64,000 bases of DNA from an uncultured Christensenella sp. (GTDB taxonomy: Bacteria; Bacillota; Clostridia; Christensenellales; Pumilibacteraceae): NCBI GenBank assembly GCA_910585955.1, contig CAJUGC010000001.1, forward strand, positions 62,001 through 126,000, read 5' to 3'. The notes below the pieces were generated by a model that saw nothing but the letters and a program-made list of their open reading frames with translations, had not been told where the DNA came from and ran no database searches. The translations under genes were made by a program, and so were the position numbers. This document shows positions 61,670 through 64,000 of this stretch, one piece after another; the first letter of the stretch is position 1, and the number at the start of each line of letters is the position of its first letter.

Positions 61670-63301
61670 CTACCCGCCTATGGAATCGAGCACCTCGCGC
61701 GCATAAGCGTGTCCCTCGTCCGCAGCTTTTTTCCAAAGCTTTTTCGCCATTACTCTGTCCTCTCCTACGCCGTTGCCGTTATAGTAGCAATAGCCGAGAT
61801 TGAACATAGCTTCCACGTCCCCTCCGTCCGCAGCTTTGCGGAAATAGTGGACCGCCATCGCAGGATATTTCTTGACGCCAAGACCGTTAAGATAACAATA
61901 GCCGAGATAGAAAATCGACTCGATGTTGTTGTTTTGCGCGGCTTTATAGAACCACTCTGCCGCACGCTTGCAATCTTTATTCACGCCGTCGCCGTTCAAG
62001 TACATTACGCCTATGTTGTACATTGCATTGACATGGCCTTTCTGCGCCGCTTTTTCGAAATACTGCGCAGCCTGCCAATGATCCTCGCGCGTGCCGTTGC
62101 CTTTCATATAGCAGAACGCAAGATTGTACATACCTCTGTCGTAACCGAGCCGCGCCGACTTATAATACAGATCGAAAGCTTTTTTCGGATCTTTCTCCAC
62201 GCCGTTGCCGAACTCGTATGCAAGACCGAGATTGCAAAGAGCGCGCATATCGCCGTTTTCGGCCGCTTTGTTGTTCCAATATATACTGCGCTCGGGATTA
62301 AGGAATGCCGTCTCGTTTTTATAGATGTATCCGAGCTTGCTCTGCGCAGGGTTATATCCCGCCTGCGCCGAAGTTTCAAAACACTCTATGGCGCGTTTGA
62401 CGTCCTTAGGCACGCCCTCGCCGCTCTCGAAATGCTCGCCGAGCAGGAACAGAGCTTCGCTGCTGCCTTTACTTGCCGCCATATCGTACCATAGGCAGGC
62501 AGACGCGCTGTCGCGCTCGTTTTCGCCCTCGTAATACATCGCAAGCTTCATCATGGCGGGCACGTTGCCGAGAAGCGCCGCGCGACGAAGCCACCGGAAG
62601 CAATTTCCGTTGTCGTAATTTCTTTCGTACCAAAGCGCGAGATTATACGCCGCTCCGCTTATGCCGCTCTCCGCAGCCATTTGATAGAGCTTGAGCGCCA
62701 TGTCGTCGTCCTGCGGCACTCCGTTACCTTTAGAATAACGGAAACCCAAAGCGTACTGCGCTTCGCCGTAATTCTTATATGCCGACTTTTCGATATAATT
62801 GACTGCCTTCACCTCGTCTACGTTCGTGCCGCTTCCTTCCGAATACATCTGCGAAACCAAAAATTCCGCAGCGCAATATCCGCGCTCCGCAGCTTTAAGA
62901 GCGAGCGTAAAAGCCTTTTCCGCCTCTCCGGTGTACGAATAGTACTGAGCAAGCAGATAGGTGGCAAAGAAGTCGTCGTTTTTCGACAGCACCTCAAGAC
63001 CGTCGATTGCCTTCTTCGCATATCCGAGCGCCTTTTCTCCCTCGCCTATACTGCGCGCAAAATCGGCTGTGAGAAGCACGGCTTTCGCGTCTCCCTTCTT
63101 TCTTCCGAGAGCAAAGCACTGCGCCGTAAATTCGAGAGTAACTCCGAGATTCGGGTGCTTCATAGATATAAAGCCGAGATAGGTATAGCTGTCGCGATAG
63201 CCTCCGAGTTCGTCGAATTCCGCAAAAGCCTTGTCGAATTCGTTGTTTCTGAAATGCTCCTGCGCCCTGATGTACAACTGTTGCTTTTCCGTTGCGTCCA
63301 T
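61670..63301 (-). CDS. Sel1-repeat (TPR-like) protein
   Basis: A 543-residue solenoid. From about residue 130 to the end there are about ten Sel1-like repeats of about 36 residues with the pattern AxxxLGxxYxxGxGVxxDxxxAxxxxxxAA. A shorter TPR-like part is at the N-terminus. No signal peptide, so a cytosolic scaffold or regulator. The start MDATEKQQ at 63301 is preceded by GAGG; a longer frame upstream overlaps the promoter. Confidence 0.88.
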   Translation of the reverse strand: MDATEKQQLYIRAQEHFRNNEFDKAFAEFDELGGYRDSYTYLGFISMKHPNLGVTLEFTAQCFALGRKKGDAKAVLLTADFARSIGEGEKALGYAKKAIDGLEVLSKNDDFFATYLLAQYYSYTGEAEKAFTLALKAAERGYCAAEFLVSQMYSEGSGTNVDEVKAVNYIEKSAYKNYGEAQYALGFRYSKGNGVPQDDDMALKLYQMAAESGISGAAYNLALWYERNYDNGNCFRWLRRAALLGNVPAMMKLAMYYEGENERDSASACLWYDMAASKGSSEALFLLGEHFESGEGVPKDVKRAIECFETSAQAGYNPAQSKLGYIYKNETAFLNPERSIYWNNKAAENGDMRALCNLGLAYEFGNGVEKDPKKAFDLYYKSARLGYDRGMYNLAFCYMKGNGTREDHWQAAQYFEKAAQKGHVNAMYNIGVMYLNGDGVNKDCKRAAEWFYKAAQNNNIESIFYLGYCYLNGLGVKKYPAMAVHYFRKAADGGDVEAMFNLGYCYYNGNGVGEDRVMAKKLWKKAADEGHAYAREVLDSIGG

Positions 63302-63360
63302 ATTTATCCAAACCTCTTTGTTCTTTGCGTACGAGCCGAAACCCGAACCGCCTTTTATAT

Positions 63361-63389
63361 ATCTTACCACAAAAAGAGCAAAATGTCAA
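63361..63389 (-). promoter_or_regulatory. promoter of the Sel1-repeat gene
   Basis: Minus strand: TTGACA, 17 bases, TAAGAT. Transcription start near 63354, leader about 50 bases. Confidence 0.75.
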
Positions 63390-63395
63390 ACATAT

Positions 63396-63428
63396 AGTAA
63401 AACTAAAGCGCGACATCGGGCCGCGCTT
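63396..63428 (-). terminator. terminator after the last membrane protein gene
   Basis: Stem AAGCGCG/CGCGCTT (63406-63412 and 63422-63428), then TAGTTTT on the minus strand. Confidence 0.7.
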
Positions 63429-63440
63429 CAAACATTCTTT

Positions 63441-63953
63441 TTACTCGGTTTTTTCCGAAGCTTTGTTCTTTTCCGCTACCGCTTCGCCGCGTTTTTTCTC
63501 GACAAGTTTGCTGAGACGCGACGCAAAATCTTTGGGGAATTTAAGTCCGCTGAGATTAAGCTCGCAACCGTCGGTCGTTTTCACGCGTACGCTGTCGGAG
63601 CTTATCTCCTCCGCAAGTTCGATGTCCTCGAGATCGCAATAAGTAAGCTTTCCCTCCTCGCAAAGGTAAAGCTTTTTGTCCGTGACGGCATACGTCGTGT
63701 TGCTTTCTCCGCGCACGGCTTTGACTATCCCCGCTATCCAAATCCAAACGGGCATAAGGTGTACAGCGAAAAACAACAGTATAAGAAGCATAAGCGGATT
63801 TTTTGCGAAAACTCCGCTTATGGACATTCCTCCGAGTATTCCGAAATCGAAAAGCATCCATATTACGACAAACGGAAATATACCTCCGAAAACAGCTTTC
63901 CTCAGCGGCTTTTTACCTTTGGAGTCAAGATCTATATATACTTTCTCGTTCAT
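63441..63953 (-). CDS. small membrane protein with PH-like domain
   Basis: A 170-residue protein with two membrane helices (about 20-40 and 52-78) and a cytosolic part (about 85-145: YAVTDKKLYLCEEGKLTYCDLEDIE ... VRVKTTDGCELNLSGL, given in pieces) that looks like a bacterial PH domain. The tail is Lys/Glu-rich. Unknown function. The first 46 bases to the window edge show no further gene. Confidence 0.65.
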   Translation of the reverse strand: MNEKVYIDLDSKGKKPLRKAVFGGIFPFVVIWMLFDFGILGGMSISGVFAKNPLMLLILLFFAVHLMPVWIWIAGIVKAVRGESNTTYAVTDKKLYLCEEGKLTYCDLEDIELAEEISSDSVRVKTTDGCELNLSGLKFPKDFASRLSKLVEKKRGEAVAEKNKASEKTE

Positions 63954-64000
63954 AGCCGCATATTGCGCCGCATTGTGTCTGCCCTTCCCCTTTAAATACC

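Noticed and set aside
1..64000. tRNA genes, rRNA, IS elements, CRISPR arrays
   Set aside because: Looked for on both strands; no tRNA-like ends, transposase motifs or regularly spaced repeats seen.

Overview
The window looks like a chromosomal segment of an anaerobic, Gram-positive member of the Bacillota (class Clostridia or a close uncultured gut lineage). Evidence: a lone BofA-type protein, a TatD-linked radical SAM gene beside an NrdG-type activase, a DUF5685/J-domain-like pair, a YuaF/FloT-type pair, Shine-Dalgarno sequences close to GGAGG, sigma-70 promoters with 17-base spacers, and LicD/Wzx/Wzy surface-glycan genes without outer-membrane export genes. No rRNA, tRNA, IS element or CRISPR array was found. 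Almost everything lies on the minus strand; only one uncharacterised gene (41.9 kb), a DegV gene (60.4 kb) and a two-copy structured element read plus.

Layout. 0-9.2 kb: housekeeping genes, ftsH with its own promoter and a run NUDIX - asparaginase - CorC/HlyC protein - metG - tatD - radical SAM - nrdG. 9.2-17.7 kb: bofA-like gene, then an operon of a large lipoprotein (InlB-type repeats) and two giant ABC ATPase-permease fusions. Its promoter carries a run of nine G between the -35 and -10 boxes (spacer 16 bp), the layout of a slipped-strand phase-variable promoter. 17.8-41.1 kb: a 21-gene, tightly overlapping surface-polysaccharide locus. 41.2-47.1 kb: two unknown genes, a zinc metallopeptidase and the rpmG-secE-nusG-rplK-rplA-rplJ-rplL block. 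47.1-55.3 kb: membrane protein, J-like protein, DUF5685, trpS, thrC, a small P-loop protein, a citramalate/homocitrate/Re-citrate synthase-type enzyme and an aspartate-type aminotransferase. 55.4-64 kb: GH78-like protein, flotillin/NfeD, DegV, a small XRE regulator, a Sel1-repeat protein and a small membrane protein.

The polysaccharide locus starts at a near-consensus promoter at 41.1 kb with a leader of about 245 nt. It encodes a priming sugar-phosphate transferase fused to a PLP amino-acid decarboxylase, an ATP-grasp ligase, four glycosyltransferases or related enzymes, flippase, polymerase and the complete dTDP-L-rhamnose pathway. Its centre encodes a phosphonate pathway: a three-domain protein (LicC-like nucleotidyltransferase, Fom1-like cytidylyltransferase, PEP mutase), an iron-type alcohol dehydrogenase and phosphonopyruvate decarboxylase, coupled to a LicD transferase. 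Together they predict 2-hydroxyethylphosphonate, activated with CMP and transferred to the glycan. A second LicD plus an IspD/TarI-like cytidylyltransferase suggests a second CDP-activated substituent. One aminotransferase in the locus holds a second G9 tract in its reading frame.

The strongest candidates for something undescribed are the phosphonoglycan locus with its two unusual fusions, the two G9 tracts, and a ~125-nt structured element present twice (downstream of rplA and upstream of thrC), with compensatory changes and G-U pairs that point to a plus-strand RNA.
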